Positions 1-14,618 of a stretch of DNA of 64,000 nt are shown here, piece after piece. The notes under the pieces were generated by a model. That model saw only the letters and a list, made by a program, of their open reading frames with translations. It was not told the DNA's origin and searched no databases. The DNA is from Druceiella hillmani (Eukaryota; Arthropoda; Insecta; Lepidoptera; Hepialidae). The stretch spans positions 1,433,501 through 1,497,500 of the forward strand of contig JAYKKI010000062.1 of assembly GCA_039881145.1 (NCBI GenBank). The letters are read 5' to 3'. A program made the translations under genes and the position numbers. Numbering within the stretch: the first letter of the stretch is position 1; each line of letters opens with the position of its first letter.

Positions 1-364
1 TTTTAATTTACATCTAGTATCACAGGGTAGCGTAGGATTAATATTTATTTCTTGTTTATTATACATTTTATCTTTTTAATTCCTCAGCCTTAGCTCTAAG
101 AAATTGCTTCCATACTAAGAAATTACTTAGCAATCAGTGTACTTTATACGTTATCACGAAATATTCATGAATCAAACGAAAACATATTAAAATAAACTTC
201 TCTCTCTCTGTCTCTTTCCCTCTCTCACTCTCTTTCTCTCTCTCTCTCTCTAAATAAACCGTAAATTCGCGAAATATTTGTCATCCATTTAAGCCATGAG
301 TTTGAATGAATTTTAGTCGGCAGTACATATTTTATTTTTACCTATCATCTCTGAAATTATATGA
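1..364. other. AT-rich non-coding stretch with a CT microsatellite
   Basis: No coding signal was found. The only structure is a pyrimidine-rich CT/CTTT microsatellite at about 198-251, interrupted by a few T and C runs. Confidence 0.7.
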
Positions 365-1690
365 AATATTATCCATATTACATTTAATACCCCTTAATAC
401 CTTGGGAGTTATTAAATATAATGTGGAGAATATTTATTCCTGTTTTATGACATCGTATACGGATATACTCCAGAAGTCTACTTGAAAGAAAACTCTCGTC
501 TTTTTTATGGTTATATACTTTAAGTGTTTACGACGTTACAGAAGCTTTGCCCTCATTGTATCATTACGCGATACAGACATTCTAACATGAAGTTCGTCGA
601 TGTGAAAAACGGATTACTGTGTCTCGAGCGTAACATATCTGTGTCATTTGTCCGCCTATTGAAGTTTATCGATGTTTAGGTTAAACCAAAGGTCACTCTA
701 ATCACTTCGTAAGTACTATTGACCTTGTTCCGAATAATGAAACGCTGAAGGGGTGAATATGTAAATGCGTACACACTCGCAAACTAATCGTAGAACCTCG
801 AGTAATATCCAATGCAAATTCTTTAAGGAAATCGGATGTATGTTACGACGAATTTAGTTATATTTAGCACGCTTTTTTATTTCGAGATTGTTCAGCAGGA
901 AAATAATATTTGAAAAGGATGTAGTTAAATTTATTCAACTCTACTTGCACACGTATAAGGCATTTCCACTTGTTTTATTTACATAATTTTCTATGCGAGG
1001 AAAATCTCTCTCGAAATTTACTTCCACTATTATGTAGTTATGGACAATTTTATATTTGGTTGAATTGTGCATTAAATAAACCGGCCGAGAAATTAATTTG
1101 AAAGCGTTAACAAAAAATATGTTCTACCCCGGTTAACATTAGCCAAAAACCAGTGCCACTGTAATTTTGTACAAAATTTATATACACCTACAGCGATTAT
1201 TCCAAATTTCTTAGTTCTGGAGAAATTAACAATATTTTTATGCATGTGAGAGTAATGTAAATCGTTTAAATCGATAACATCAAAGTGAAAAATATCCACA
1301 TGTTCACATTTTGATATATTTAGTAAATTGGTATGCATCAATTCGTATGTCATTACCCTTTTTCACAAATAAAATTGAATCCATTTCTTTACTATTTATT
1401 GACAGTGTAGTAAAAACATAATTCATGCCTTCCCTATTCGAATACTAACTTCTAAACTCTACAATATTGCGAATGCTCCCGCATTCAACCCTGAACCGTC
1501 GTCTTCGCGTTTAATAGAATATATTATCTTTCGCCTCATGGGCTTATAATTAATTTTCTCTGCAATGAAATTAGAAAAAGAGGTACTGGTAGATGCAAGA
1601 GTATTGTAAGAAAAAGAATAAATACACATAATGACAAGTGTATAGTTCACGAATATGGGAAAGCTGCCGTGTGGATATTTTTCTTTTTTA
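365..1690. repeat. Diverged duplicated block, copy 1
   Basis: This block is collinear on the same strand with 36720-38650. Strong shared stretches include gaaaactctcgt (about 488 and 36858), atatctgtgtcatttg (about 634 and 36980), acgctgaaggg (about 742 and 37088), cctcgagtaatatc (about 797 and 37141) and ttgcgaa.gc.cccgcattcaacc (about 1468 and 38430). Similarity is patchy, with gaps, and looks old. Two readings are open: two copies of an unidentified long transposable element, or an ancient segmental duplication that includes host exon or regulatory sequence. Minus-strand reading of 560-700 against 36900-37030 gives a similar peptide in both copies (shared NDTD, NPFF), but copy 1 has a stop in that frame. 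Confidence 0.75.
1459..1559 (-). other. Candidate terminal coding exon inside copy 1 (unproven)
   Basis: Read on the minus strand, a plausible acceptor (tttcattgcag, AG at plus 1560-1561) is followed by an open frame ending SGLNAGAFAIL and a TAG stop at 1459-1461. The paralogous block at 38424-38519 ends SRLNAGAFAIL plus TAG. Within the shared last nine codons, three of three base differences are synonymous, as expected for coding sequence. Against this, copy 2 is 5 bases shorter upstream and loses the frame there, and the reading is short. The gene is not recognised. It could be a real last exon with a decayed paralogue, or an old transposon coding remnant. Confidence 0.25.
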
Positions 1691-4600
1691 TGTGCGGTTT
1701 TAAATAATACAGATACCGTACCCTCGCAACAGAAATCCGATCTGCATTTCGTTTTTCTTCAAATATTTATTTATTCCATTTTTTGATTAACCAAGCATTT
1801 GCAGGGATGTAATCTGTATAACAATTTATTGAAATATTGAGTTCGTTTGATGGGTATATTTTTTGAGCTTTCAAATATAATGACCATAAAAATACGCATT
1901 CATACGATATATTAAAAATTAAGTATATTTATAATTAAATATATGGAATTATACTGAAATGTAAAATCAATACATAGCTAATAATAATAATTTAATCCGA
2001 AATTTTACAGATCCTCGACTCCTTTCCGGAAACAAATTTAAACATAACTATCGTGCTTAATTTTAAGCATTCACTTTCGTAATTAAATTGACTCCGTTAA
2101 GCAAAAATAACTTACATGCAGTAATATAACATTAGTTTTATGCTGTAAAAAAAGTCTGCTGCACCTAACAGAACAATAAACAAATAAATGTTCATTGAAA
2201 GCACTAGAAAGCTACATAATATTGAAGTCGTTTTAAACAACAAAATATTAAATAAACTGCAAGTCCTGTGTTTTATACATTCATTTCCTCCATATTATTT
2301 CAACTGGCACCTTAATAACCTAAACTTTGGCAATAAAACTGCAATAAAATATAAGAAACAATAATAAAATAAAACGAGGAATATCATAAATATTTGTACT
2401 CGGACATAAAAACAAATTCAAAACGAAAGCTAATCTGCTTGGTAGTCGTTAAATAATTTATGTCGACGATATTAAAAAAACTCAGTCAATAAAATATGTC
2501 ATAAAAGATCAGTTTGAGTTGAGTGGTAATGGTACACAGGTCACTGAACTTTACTTCATAATGTTGAATCTTATTAAATACCTAAAAAAAAGGAAATGCA
2601 TCTGTGTTATTTATATTATCTAAATATAGCGCATGCCGTGTTAATCTGATTTAATTAATAAGTTTAAAATTTCCATTTTAATTTTTTTTTCTACCGGTAT
2701 TACTTTGGCTATGAGGGTCTCCCATCTTAGGTTTGATAAATGTCATGCTAATGTTTATATAGGTATATTGGACTTTCTTTCTTATCTTCTAGCTTTGCGG
2801 ATACTAATGTTCCATTAATATTAATTATTTTTTTTCATTTCGTAGTACTTCCCTTACTAGATTTATTGTACGTTTATAATTTCCTATTTTTTAGATAAGA
2901 ATTACACAAAGAAACATAAATTTCTTTACTAAATACAACTGATAACCTATCGTTGTTGAGTTTATTTTCGTCACATATTCCTGCATTTCATGTTCAATTT
3001 CTATTTCTACCGTTTTTCATCTATCTCTTCAGCAGCATTTTCCTATCATTCACCTATTTTAGCTCCCCAATTCCATTTTAAATTCTGGCGTAGATTTAGG
3101 ATTTTCCTATTGCTTGATTGGCTTCGTCAGGAATGTAATAGCTGATTTGTTTAAATATTCAATAAATATCTTGGTTTTCTTTTGTGATAGGTGGGCCTCA
3201 TTAAAATCGCTTCATGTTTTTGACGAATGAATAATTTGAAATACATACATATACACAAACTAAAGAAATTCTTTTTTGACAAGGTGCTAAAATTTTGCTA
3301 CAATGTTCTTATTGTGGTAATAAAACAGTTTTGTATATATTTCGTACTGAAGGTTTATTGATTAAAATGATGATATAATCGTATTCACCAACTTATAGCC
3401 ATAGTATAAAATGTATTTGATTTAAATTATATCTCCTGTTAGGCGATCATACCCTAACTCACATTCTTCAGAAATTTTGCAGAATTCAAAAGTATCAGCA
3501 AATTAGTGCTTGGTACTCGTTATTAGCTGCCTCCATTTTTGATCAATTTTTTCATAATTTAAAGGTTGTAGTAAGTAATATTTAAAATAACCAATATGTG
3601 GAATAAATAAATAATATGTAGAATAATCCTTGATTCTCGTAAAATACAAACTTTCTTGTTATTGAAGGATTTTGAGTTCCTAACCAATTCCTTAGTGAAG
3701 ATAACTTTATTACTTTCTTGGTTATCTTGAGCATTTAAACAATGGAAGCGGGAAAAGAACTTTCCTTACATTACTTTTCGACTGTCTTTGATTATATTAT
3801 GACAATATAAAAACTATAACCTTTCTGAAGAACAAACTTATAAGTCACAGAAAATGGTATGAAAGTTTACCTAGTAGTTTGGACGTTATCATGTTTACAA
3901 AAAATATTTTCCATGTTTATACAACAATGGGGATACATATAATTATTATAAAGTAATCTAGGAGAATTGATGTTATATGAAAAAGTGGTTTAAGAAAAAT
4001 AATAAAGAACAGTTATATATAATTTTTTGAATTTTTTCCTATTCATCCATTTCTCTCTATGCCGGTTTGTTCGAATAAACATCACGTAATAATTATTAAC
4101 TCAATTCTCATTAAGTTAAGAAAGGCACAAGGGTTAATTTTAAGTAATATGTAGTTTTTATTTAATCACAATCGGTTTACCTAATTAGAAAATATGTGTA
4201 TCTGATATTTTCAAAAATTAATTTATATTGCATTACTAATACAGAGAAGTGCCTGATTGATTAAAGCATAGTAATCAAGGAAAATGTGTAGTGAAATGTG
4301 AACTTAAATAGATAGCAAATTTTTAATAGCGCAATGAAATTTTGTATACGCGATGAACCTAGAAACAGATATTTGATGATTAACATGTTTTCTTACACCA
4401 ATATATTTGTATTTAAGACGCCGTGTAAAAATGTATAGAGTACTAAACAATGTGTGCCTAGGTAGTGACAAATTGGATTAATTCAGAAGATTTTTAACAT
4501 ATTTGTCGTATCTTTTTTACCCGTAAACCGTTGCGTTGCCATATGCCATAGTTTTGGATTGACGCAAATTGAACGTTTGACATCGGTTGGGAAAATAGGC

Positions 4601-6553
4601 AAATATTACCGATTTCTTGCTGCACTTTCAGCGTTTCGTAAAACTATTTAATTATTTGGTATTACAGCAATTTCATTGCATTGATGTGTATTTTATAGTA
4701 CTTATTTCAATATTATTTCATTACTCTAAGTATTATGTTTAGAGTTTTGTTATAGTTTATTGCTTATGAAAGTGGCGAGTCTAAGTTATAACTCGTAAGT
4801 TAAACACTTTGGATTAAGTGGAAGTCTTTCTTTTTAATGATAATGCGCTCTAAACAGAATGTTTTAAGCTTGAAAAAACACGTTATTAAATGTATGTGAA
4901 TCATCAGACTATACCCAAGGATAAACATTTATAAAAAATATGTGTTGGGAAAAGAGACGAAATTACAGGGGATGTTTTTAATACAGTAAAGAGGTAGATA
5001 CAGGACAGTCCGAAGTACAGAAAAGGAGTAAATTTTTGGAACTGAAAGAAGCTAAGCGAATATCATGCAAGAAATTTTGTATGAAATTATGCCTTCACAT
5101 ATTCATCACGGCAGGCTTTTATTGATGAATTTCATTGGTTTGAAGGCTCCTTCAGGAAAATGAAAACATCTGATCGTATATATCAAGTCGAAGAAAATTA
5201 ATATTGATTTCCACTTGGAATATTCATCCATTGGTTTGCACCGTGGTATGTTTTTGTGAAATATTATTGCATATTAATGTTTTTTTATATATTAGTGTGT
5301 ATTTGTTTGAGATTCAATGTGGTGTAATTGTTGCACTATAGTGTTTATTTTTCTATGAAATATTAGAGTAATTGTTTAATTTTAGGTATTAGTAGTAGTT
5401 TTCCAAAATTATTTTAATGGTTACTTAAAAATGTTTACTGCCATATTTATAAATTAACATATTGCTTGTCAGTTTGCCAGAATATATACCAGAAAGATTG
5501 ATATGGGTTAATGAATGTTATTCAAGCGTATTTGACTTGTAGAGATTTGTCGATAACGCAATAACTTTTAAATGAGCTTGTCTCTTAAAACTCCAAGTTT
5601 CAAGCCAGGAGAAAGAAAATTTGTTGATATTATTCAAAAGAATAATACCAACATGAAATAAAAATATTAATATAACAATATATTTATAAGTTATTTCATA
5701 AATGTTATCTTACTTGAATTTCTCTAAAATATAAAATATAACATATGTAATATAAATTACGTATATACACAGCGTAAATGTATATACCTATAAAAAATTA
5801 CATTGCTTATTCCGAAGTATCAAATAAATTTATATTCAATTATTAACATTAACACAAGGAAATGTTTATAATAACTAAATAGTCAAATTGGTATATTTAT
5901 AAACATTATATCTTCAAATGAATTGGAATGTAGTTAGATTGATGAATTATTAAAAACAGACTATGAGTAATACATGAAAATCATGAAAAAAATATTTTGA
6001 AATATAAATCAAACACTATTCATAAATTATGTTCGCACGGCTTCGATTTTAGACAATAGCGTCTTTACAAACATTAACATGCTTTCCAAATTGACAGGAA
6101 GCAAGAGACAAAAAAGACAGTCGATGTGGAAGCATAGAAAGGGTAGTAGCATGACATGTATATAAACATATGTAAATATGAATATATATATATATAGATT
6201 GAAATTGAATAATCTAAAATAGGTACGCTAAAAGTACAGACTCGTATACAGTACATAAATTCAAAGCCATATTGCTAACCTACTATCCAAATAGATTATT
6301 GTATAGGCAGTTCACTATTGAGATTTGTACGACTGTTCTCAAACTAGTTAAATTAATTACGAACCGTAGCGTGAGATGGAGTTCATCATCGTAACTTTGT
6401 TGTTGATTAAGACTTCCAAAATTAATTATCGTAGTGTTACCATTACCAACTTTTTCATATTAATTTTCCACAGTTCTAATGACTGATTATGGTTAAAAAT
6501 TACCTGTTAAGTACAAGTACTATACGCACTACGAGATGACTAATTTCGACGAC
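1691..6553. other. AT-rich stretch without recognisable features
   Basis: Roughly 4.9 kb of AT-rich DNA was read on both strands. Open frames are short and low-complexity, and none has convincing splice sites, codon pattern or a known motif. It is probably intronic or intergenic. Confidence 0.6.
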
Positions 6554-6755
6554 TTTCATTTGTAGTATTTGGAGTAATAAACACTCTGTACTGTAAGAAA
6601 AAAAAACAAATCATTACCATAGTTAGTGATATTTAATTTTGTAAAATGGTTTTGTCACAGTTTTAAAAGTTTAACTTGTATGGGCCATGTTTCATTTGTA
6701 GTATTTGGAGTAACAAACACTCTGTACTGTAAGAAAAAAAACAAATTATTACCAT
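6554..6755. repeat. Local duplication, unit about 67 bp, offset 136 bp
   Basis: The sequence beginning tttcatttgtagtatttgga at 6554-6620 recurs at 6690-6755 with few differences (for example taataaac against taacaaac). Both copies run into a poly-A stretch followed by caaat.attaccat. The 69 bp between the copies are unrelated. This is a small duplication of unknown origin. Confidence 0.85.
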
Positions 6756-7114
6756 TACTACCTACTTAGTGAAGCATTGTCATACGAAAAAAAAACATCA
6801 AAATTTTGAATTAAAGTCTGCCAGACACACATATAGAGACAGATTCAGTAAACTCATTGTAATTATTTTATTTATCGACTTTGCTGCAAAACTTAAATAA
6901 CTCTACAAATATTATGAATAAGATCATTCTTTTCTTGTTTGTTTGTTACTTAACTATTGAGTTACAAATGAACCCTTCCTATTTTTACACTAATAACTCA
7001 TACACAGGTTATATTTTATATTAGAGAAATTATAAAAGTAATAATTACAAAAAATCTTTCTCAAGACGTCGCTTGATAGCACCATTGTCTTGCAAGCAAC
7101 ATTTTTGTCAAAAT
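6756..7114. other. AT-rich stretch without recognisable features
   Basis: No coding, RNA or repeat structure could be supported here. Confidence 0.5.
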
Positions 7115-7205
7115 CATCAATGCGTGCAAAGTACTGTCTACAGAATATCAAATTCGGTTCTAAACAATTTGATATTCCGTAGACAGTACTTTGGACGCAT
7201 TGATG
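7115..7205. repeat. Long hairpin, 39-bp arms with 13-nt loop
   Basis: Arm 7115-7153 pairs with arm 7167-7205 at 37 of 39 positions across a 13-nt spacer. The arms begin with catcaatgcg and end with cgcattgatg. It may be a palindromic MITE remnant or a template-switch palindrome. The 3' arm continues directly into a 26-bp tandem repeat. Confidence 0.85.
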
Positions 7206-7259
7206 ATGACAGTACTTTGCACGCATTGATGATGACAGTACTTTGCACTCATTGATACT
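7182..7259. repeat. 26-bp tandem repeat, three copies
   Basis: The unit gacagtacttt.g.acgcattgatgat starts at 7182, 7208 and 7234. The first copy is part of the 3' arm of the hairpin just upstream, so the array grew from the hairpin arm. Confidence 0.9.
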
Positions 7260-8894
7260 GTATAAATATCAACACAGCACGGCAGTTTTTGACAGCTGTG
7301 CGACCAGATTCAAACTTATAACAAAAATGTGTACTGAAAGTCTAATGTACGATGTATAAGTATATTAACTCCTTCCCCGCAGATTAGTTCGTGTCAATTT
7401 CGTTTGTTTGTGATATTGTTCAATAATTAACCATGCTATGTTAATTAGTAGGTTATTTTTTGATATTTAACTTTTAACGCTGGTTAACATTTATATCATA
7501 AACAAAACAAGCATTGATTTCTTTTACGAACACCAAATGATGCAAAAACAAAACCCTGTTTAGAATATTTCGGTAGTGTTTATGAGATAATAATACAAAT
7601 GTTTAGAAAAATGTACAATATTATTTATGTTTTCGATATCGTATTGAGATTTATTGAATACCCTATTGAAACGCATTTATTACTTTTTATGTAATGTGAG
7701 TGAAAATGACCGGCTAATACGTAAAAACAGAAAGTCTGCTAATACGCAAAAACTGGAAACTTTTTAGAGCGATGTGACAAATATTAATGTTTTAGTATTT
7801 TTTGACAATATTTGTAAGCGGAATTAGATTATTAGCAGACTAAAATACATTGATATTAAGGCGAAAATCAGTCATTCGATTTCTTCCCGCCAATACTATT
7901 GTGTAAATTCGTATCGATTTTTTTAATAACTTTATGTTGTAAATTATAACAAATCTTTATTTTTCAGCACTTTTTAATTTCTTAATATCTCATTATTTGT
8001 ATTCACCGTTAAAACTTTAGGATTACAGAAAAAAATTTATCCAATGATAACTTTTTCGGAACGAAAACATTAATTACTATGAAGTAAAGTAGAACTGTGT
8101 GTCAATCCACTTTCATTTAAGAAAGTATAATTTGTATTTGTACCCTTTACTCTCCAATCAGTACCTATTAACAAACTTACAGATTAATTATCTAAAACGA
8201 AAATATTGAGGTTTCAAAGAAACTCCTTGAACAATAAACTGAGATTATTTATAAAAAAATTTACTACAATATAAAAAAGTTACTCCCATATAATAAATTA
8301 TAAATATAGGTATATACTACCAGAACACAGATGAAAATTAAGCATGTAGTAAATCTGTGTATACTTTGACTTCAGAATGTATATTTCATGCTCTAAGAGA
8401 ACAGATCAATTAAATTCTTAACCTCAATACTTTTATAAGTAAGTAGATAAACAAAAAGGATTTCAACAATCTTTACTGTTTGTGACGGTTATATTAAGGA
8501 ACGTCTATGGAATCATTTTTAAAAAGTTTTTATGAATATATTTACACCGTCAATCATCTAAGCTATGATGATAAAATACGATACTCCTATATCTTAACAG
8601 TCCTCTGCTCCATTCATTCTTTTACTTGCTTTGGAATACTATTTTCTATTTTTATGACTCCTTGCATTAATGTGAGTTCAAAAGAAATTTATTTCTACAG
8701 ACACTTATTTTTTATGTGATTCTTGCACGCTCAGCGAATAACTGCATTCATTTTATCTCCCAAACGTTTTTTTTTATTTTGCATCTACATAGAGGATGTC
8801 CTTATTTTATATTGCATTTTCACTTTTAACGTTTCTTTCATAATATTTGCCTCATTTTCAGGGGTCCATACCTCAAAATGAAAAAAGAACCCTT
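7260..8894. other. AT-rich stretch without recognisable features
   Basis: No coding or repeat structure could be supported. Short open frames here, such as the one at 8507-8719, lack any recognisable motif and have AT-driven composition. Confidence 0.5.
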
Positions 8895-9012
8895 ACAAGA
8901 TCACTACATTGTCCGTCCGACAGGTTTGTCAAGAACCATTTTCTCAGGAACGCGTGGAGACATCAGGTTGAAATTATTATATATATATAATAATATAATA
9001 TATATAATATAC

Positions 9013-9062
<50 letters not shown>

Positions 9063-9475
9063 TAAAGTATAATAGTAAAGTCTACTGTTCTTTAGAGCTG
9101 TAAAAATCAAGGCTCTAAGTCAACGCAATCAAGAAGAACCCTAAAAATAACGCCATTTACACCGCATATTTTAACACTTGCAAATAAATCAAAATCTATA
9201 GCGTACTTCCTTTTAACCTAGAGTCATGAAATTTGGCAAGAAGCAACAGTAAAGGAAATCATTCAAGAACTGTTAATTTGTAGAGATATAACATAAAATT
9301 TTTTTATTAAAATATGCGCTTTGAATGATATAATAGAAATATAATTTCGTCTTAAAATTATAATTTTATTAATAGTTTAAGAGAAATATTATGAATTATT
9401 TAAAATACCTGAATGTATACGGAACCCCCGTAGTGCAAATTCCACTCGTGCCTGATAGGTTTTATTTTGGAGATA
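8895..9475. mobile_element. Dispersed insect repeat relic (LINE/SINE 3' end type)
   Basis: In order, the segment holds gtccgtccgacaggtttgtc, ttctcaggaacgcgtgg, a region ending ctaagtcaacgcaatc, then gtcatgaaatttggcaagaa, and finally cggaacccccgtagtgc. This order resembles a very common dispersed repeat I associate with Lepidoptera, whose end usually reads cggaaccc...cgagtccgactcgcac. That comparison is from memory. The copy is diverged and interrupted by an (AT)n expansion. No coding capacity is visible. Confidence 0.55.
9019..9060. repeat. (AT)n microsatellite
   Basis: A perfect dinucleotide run lies inside the dispersed repeat relic. Confidence 0.95.
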
Positions 9476-10205
9476 AGTGTTGACGTTTGAACAAAATTAA
9501 GATAGCGCAACTGCTGCCTGTTTTTTTACATATTATTGCACGGTACCACATTCGTAAGACTGGCAGCTAAGTTCATTCTCTTAGCCAAATTCACTAATCA
9601 TTTTTTGCCATCATCACTTTTTTTCATTCATTCACAACAAAATTGGTTAAAGTAAAAACGAATCGAATTAACAAATAACCACATAGTCCGCATATATGTT
9701 CATTTCATTATATTTTCTTTTTATTTTTGATGGTTTTCAGCACATTTATAATTTTCCAATGCGTATACATTCATAAGTTGATCTAATGCAGCTTTGCAGT
9801 TTCTACAGTTTCAAATCTGGGCATGAAATTTGAAAGTAGATACGCCATAAATAGATCTCAATTAAAAAGCATCAAACTTATTATTTTACATTCCTTCCCA
9901 TATATACACACAAAGGTGTCACAAAGAACGTGTCAATTACTTACGTGATTCTATGCACCAAACTAGGTGAAAAATTTTAAGATTCTGTATGAAAATTCTC
10001 AGCCATTGCTGAAAAAAAATAATTGCCAAAGTTGCAATGTCTACGAAAAAAATTTACATTTTTTACAAAAATATACTTCAAATATACTCAGCTTTTTGTA
10101 CAAAAACAAGTGTTTAATTAATAGATACATTCTGCGTTACATCTTATCGAACATAATATCACGGGAATGTTAGTAAAGTAGTAAAAAACATATGATTCAA
10201 TGTAT
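9476..10205. other. AT-rich stretch without recognisable features
   Basis: No coding or repeat structure could be supported. Confidence 0.5.
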
Positions 10206-11262
10206 TGTCACACAAAAATTCGCTGCGTCATCCTATATTTTGTTTTTGTCAAATATTAAATTTTCTTTATACATGAACTTAAAATAATACGTAAAAAGTT
10301 TACACAATATGTGATTATCTTAATAACTATAAACGATATGTATAGACTTTTTAAAATTGAAAATGTGGTTACATTTATCATTTTTTTAGACTTTTACAAA
10401 CTATAAAGTTTTAAAGTGATGTGCAAAGTGACCTATTTCTCCTCGTCCCCCTTTCTTCTTTCTACCATGCATTTTGGAGATATAAATAGCTACGAAATTA
10501 AGTAGAAATCAAGAAGAATTCAGTATTATTTGGAAAACTATATATGTTTTTTTATATTGCAGATAAATCTAAAAAGTAATTTAAACAATGTGTGATACCT
10601 CCGTCTACATTAATCTCTGTGATGTAATGCTGTGTATCACTATTCAAAAGTACCACGAAAGAAGAGTTTGAAGTTTAGTAGCCAAATCGCACATTTCAAT
10701 AAAAATACTTTTCAGTACGATGTCTATTTACAGATAACATCCATAATATTTGAATCAAAATAGCTGTCACTATTTGGCGATATTCATTCATAAAAGCTAA
10801 CCCGATTAAACTGAAGTAGAAGACAATTCCGGAAAACAGTTTCATCACGAAATTTACTCGTTCTCAAGTTCCGATGTTAGTGAGCTATAAATAGATCAGA
10901 GCGACCCTGCTTCGAAAATAAATGTTGCGTTACGGAAGTTGTTAAAAGAAGGTCCACTTGTTGAGCCCAAAGCCTAATTTTTGAGTACTCGTATACTTCC
11001 GCCCAAATGCATACAGAGTTTTTTCGAGTTTTCTTTGAGGCCTAGGTACTTATCCTTGTGATTGCTAAAAGTTTCTTTTATACGCTTTTTGTTTGGAGTG
11101 TATCTCGAAACGATCTGTTATTAGTACATGTTGTTTCTAGTTAATAATATGTTTTACATATTGTTTTAACTTTTTACGTATTATTTTAAGTCCATGTACG
11201 AATCAAAGTTAATATTTGAGAAAAAATACATGTAAACTGACGCGGCAGATTTTTGTCTGACA
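10206..11262. repeat. Imperfect inverted repeat, arms about 140 bp
   Basis: The left arm (10206-10345) and right arm (11125-11262) are reverse complements with scattered differences. The best shared core is actttttacgtattatttt in the right arm, with its complement in the left. About 780 bp separate the arms and contain no open frame that I can identify. This may be a decayed DNA transposon or two oppositely oriented copies of one repeat. Confidence 0.7.
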
Positions 11263-12156
11263 GGATATAGGATAATATGTGTCTTATAACTGACTTTCAC
11301 TTATTTTACTAAGCGAATTATAGCATAAATTAAAATATAATCTGTCTATTAATTTACAGTGCAATCTTAAACACGGTGTGGGGTCCCTTTGCATATAATT
11401 GTGACGAAAATTTGATAAAAAATGGATGTTGGCCTAGGGTTATTCATTTGAAATAAAAAGAGTTTTCCGAAAGAGAGTAGGGTACAAAACTTGTAGTAAT
11501 TTAAAATTCTGCAGCTTTTTGAGAATTCTAAATAACACAAGTTGATATCTTATTGGAATTTAAGAATTAGATGAAATGATATACAAAAATATCAAGAAAG
11601 ATATTCAAATTAAACTTTTTGTTAGGGATAGCGGTTTGATTTTGAATAGTCAGCTGTATAGTACATTAGATTTTATACATAACCCCATGGTGTTCATACG
11701 ATGGTGCAACAATCTAATGCTTTTGTTACAGTGCTGGACCCTAATTCCCTTCCAACACTTAGTCAATCTCTTTGATTTGTGTTCATACATTATTTTTATG
11801 GATGCGTTTTAGGAAAGTAATTTTTTTTTACTTATAACAAAATTTTATTCAAAGTTTGGAAATATTAGGTTACATGGTAAGAAAGGCGGCGAGCGGAAGA
11901 GCATAGTTTATTTTCTTTTCCCTACTTAATCCTACCTACAAATGGGAAAGACGGTGCTCGCTAGTTACTGTATACCTTAGGGATCCTGCACCACATCTAG
12001 AAGTCCATCAAATATTGCTTACATTTGATAAATTTATTTTATATTAATTCATAATTACATGCATAACATCGACATATATAATATTAAAATGACAGTTAAA
12101 TGTTAAATCTCGATATAGAGAAGTTTTGTATTTGAGAACTTTTAGCAATCACAAGG
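11054..12156. repeat. 20-bp exact inverted match pair
   Basis: Positions 11054-11073 (ccttgtgattgctaaaagtt) match the reverse complement of 12137-12156 exactly. The left copy lies just inside the right arm of the larger inverted repeat, so three copies of one repeat family may be scattered across 10.2-12.2 kb. The sequence between is AT-rich and unremarkable. Confidence 0.6.
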
Positions 12157-12843
12157 GTAACTTAAACTCAAGTAAACTTACTGCGGAATACTACAAAAAA
12201 TATAACTTTCTGCAGAGTATATCGATTCGTTTCTATTAAACTAACAATCGCGTAATATTGTGATTCTGTTTTTTTTCCTTTTGTTTAGTTTTTGTTGGAA
12301 ATTAGCCATACTTAAAATTAAGATGGAGAATGAGCGATCTCTACTCATTTTCCCTATCAGTTCACTTATTATTTCAATATTTTTACGTGCGATGAAAACT
12401 GTACTATATATATGTACAGGGGATACTTTAATAATCCAATAAGCTACACATCTTATTCAGAACTTCTAAGATAAAGACACATCCAAATTTGTAAAAAAAA
12501 TATGTTTAAACTAGTTTGACATAAACGGTTTTTGAAAAAATGGCAATATAAAAATACGTATATAGAAGGCATATAATGTGACGACAGAGTTTACTTTCGA
12601 ATTTGGATCTCAAAATAATAATTTTAGCGAAAATTTTTTAAACTTTGTTTTCACGGTACAAAAGTCTGATAAAGTCAATATTACTATGTCATACCTTCAT
12701 TACGATACCAACACCCATTCAAAGTTTAGATGAAGAAGAAGCGCTTTAGATGAAGCTATAGCTAGTTACATATTTAATTACTCAGTTATAGCCAGTTCTA
12801 TTAGGTAAACTGTAATTAACTTTAGTCCCACCCACAGAAACAT
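12157..12843. other. AT-rich stretch without recognisable features
   Basis: Nothing could be supported apart from a small local duplication (tttagatgaag twice near 12727-12755). Confidence 0.5.
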
Positions 12844-13390
12844 TCTTCTTCTTCTTCTTTAGCCATTTTTGATCACCTCATTCAGTTTATGCCATCTGTC
12901 TCGGTCTTGGGCCGTTTCTACCCATTTCATTTCAGCCGTTTTCGTAATGTCGTCATACTAAAATATCTGTGGGTTTCCTTGCAACTTTTTCTTTACCTAG
13001 CCGTCCATTCCACCACGACCTGCACCACGAGCTTGGCTTGAGGGCGACATAACCAACTTATCCCCATTTTAATTTCCCTATCCGTTTTCTGACGTCACCC
13101 AACTTGCTGTGCATTCTTATCCAACCATTTCTTTTACGGTGTCTAAGTGTAACGTCAACATTTTTTCTCTCGATTGCTCTTTGAACCACTTGAAGTTTGA
13201 GGAAGATTTTTTTTGTAAATACCCAAGTCTCCTCTCCGTGTGTAAGCGCTGGTGGAACACACTGGTTGTAAATGCGAGGCTTCTGTTTTGCTCTAATTTT
13301 TAATTTGAACGCGAACTCAAACTTAGCGTAGTCCACCGGCGCTAATGTTATGTGTCTGCCAATTCTACTTGGTTGATTGTGCCTACTCAT
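12844..13390 (-). pseudogene. RTE-like non-LTR retrotransposon, decayed 3' end of reverse transcriptase ORF
   Basis: On the minus strand, 13390-13058 is open for 110 codons and resembles the region after the reverse transcriptase catalytic core of RTE-like LINEs: YNQCVPPALTHGEETW, then LQVVQRAIERKN, then RKRNGWIR and KLKWG. A stop replaces the expected WAGHVA motif. Decayed coding sequence then continues in shifted frames with AQDRDRWHKL near the end and a terminal stop at 12859-12861. The stop runs straight into an (AAG)n tail (CTT on the plus strand, 12844-12859), as in LINEs that end in short tandem repeats. The open frame is a fragment, not a host gene. Its 5' part is missing. Confidence 0.8.
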
Positions 13391-13792
13391 TACAATTTCT
13401 TAACCAAGATACACATACTTTTTCACTATCCTGATGGCAGCTCCTTTTCCTCTGATGACTGCCGTATGGGTTGTTTGTTATGATGGTGAGTTTTTCAAGG
13501 TTCATTTCTAAGTCACACTATTCAGAGGCATGAGCATTAAGTGCTCGTATTATGGTCTTAGCTACGTAGTTTTCTCAGAATAATACGGTGTAAAATTGAT
13601 ACTATTGTTGCTGTTGTGTATATAATAAAAATATATTATAGAACAGAGTATATACCTAGTACGGTCCGTTCCCTTATCTAAACTTGTTAAATAAATTGTA
13701 AATAAATTTAAATCCGAAATAATATTGTACATTCAAAAAAAATATCTCTATACGTTTGTTACCGTCACATGTAAAAGATTCAATGAATTCTT
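13391..13792. other. Flank of RTE relic, no further feature
   Basis: The first 100-150 bases may still be decayed element, but no motif could be read. Confidence 0.4.
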
Positions 13793-14618
<826 letters not shown>
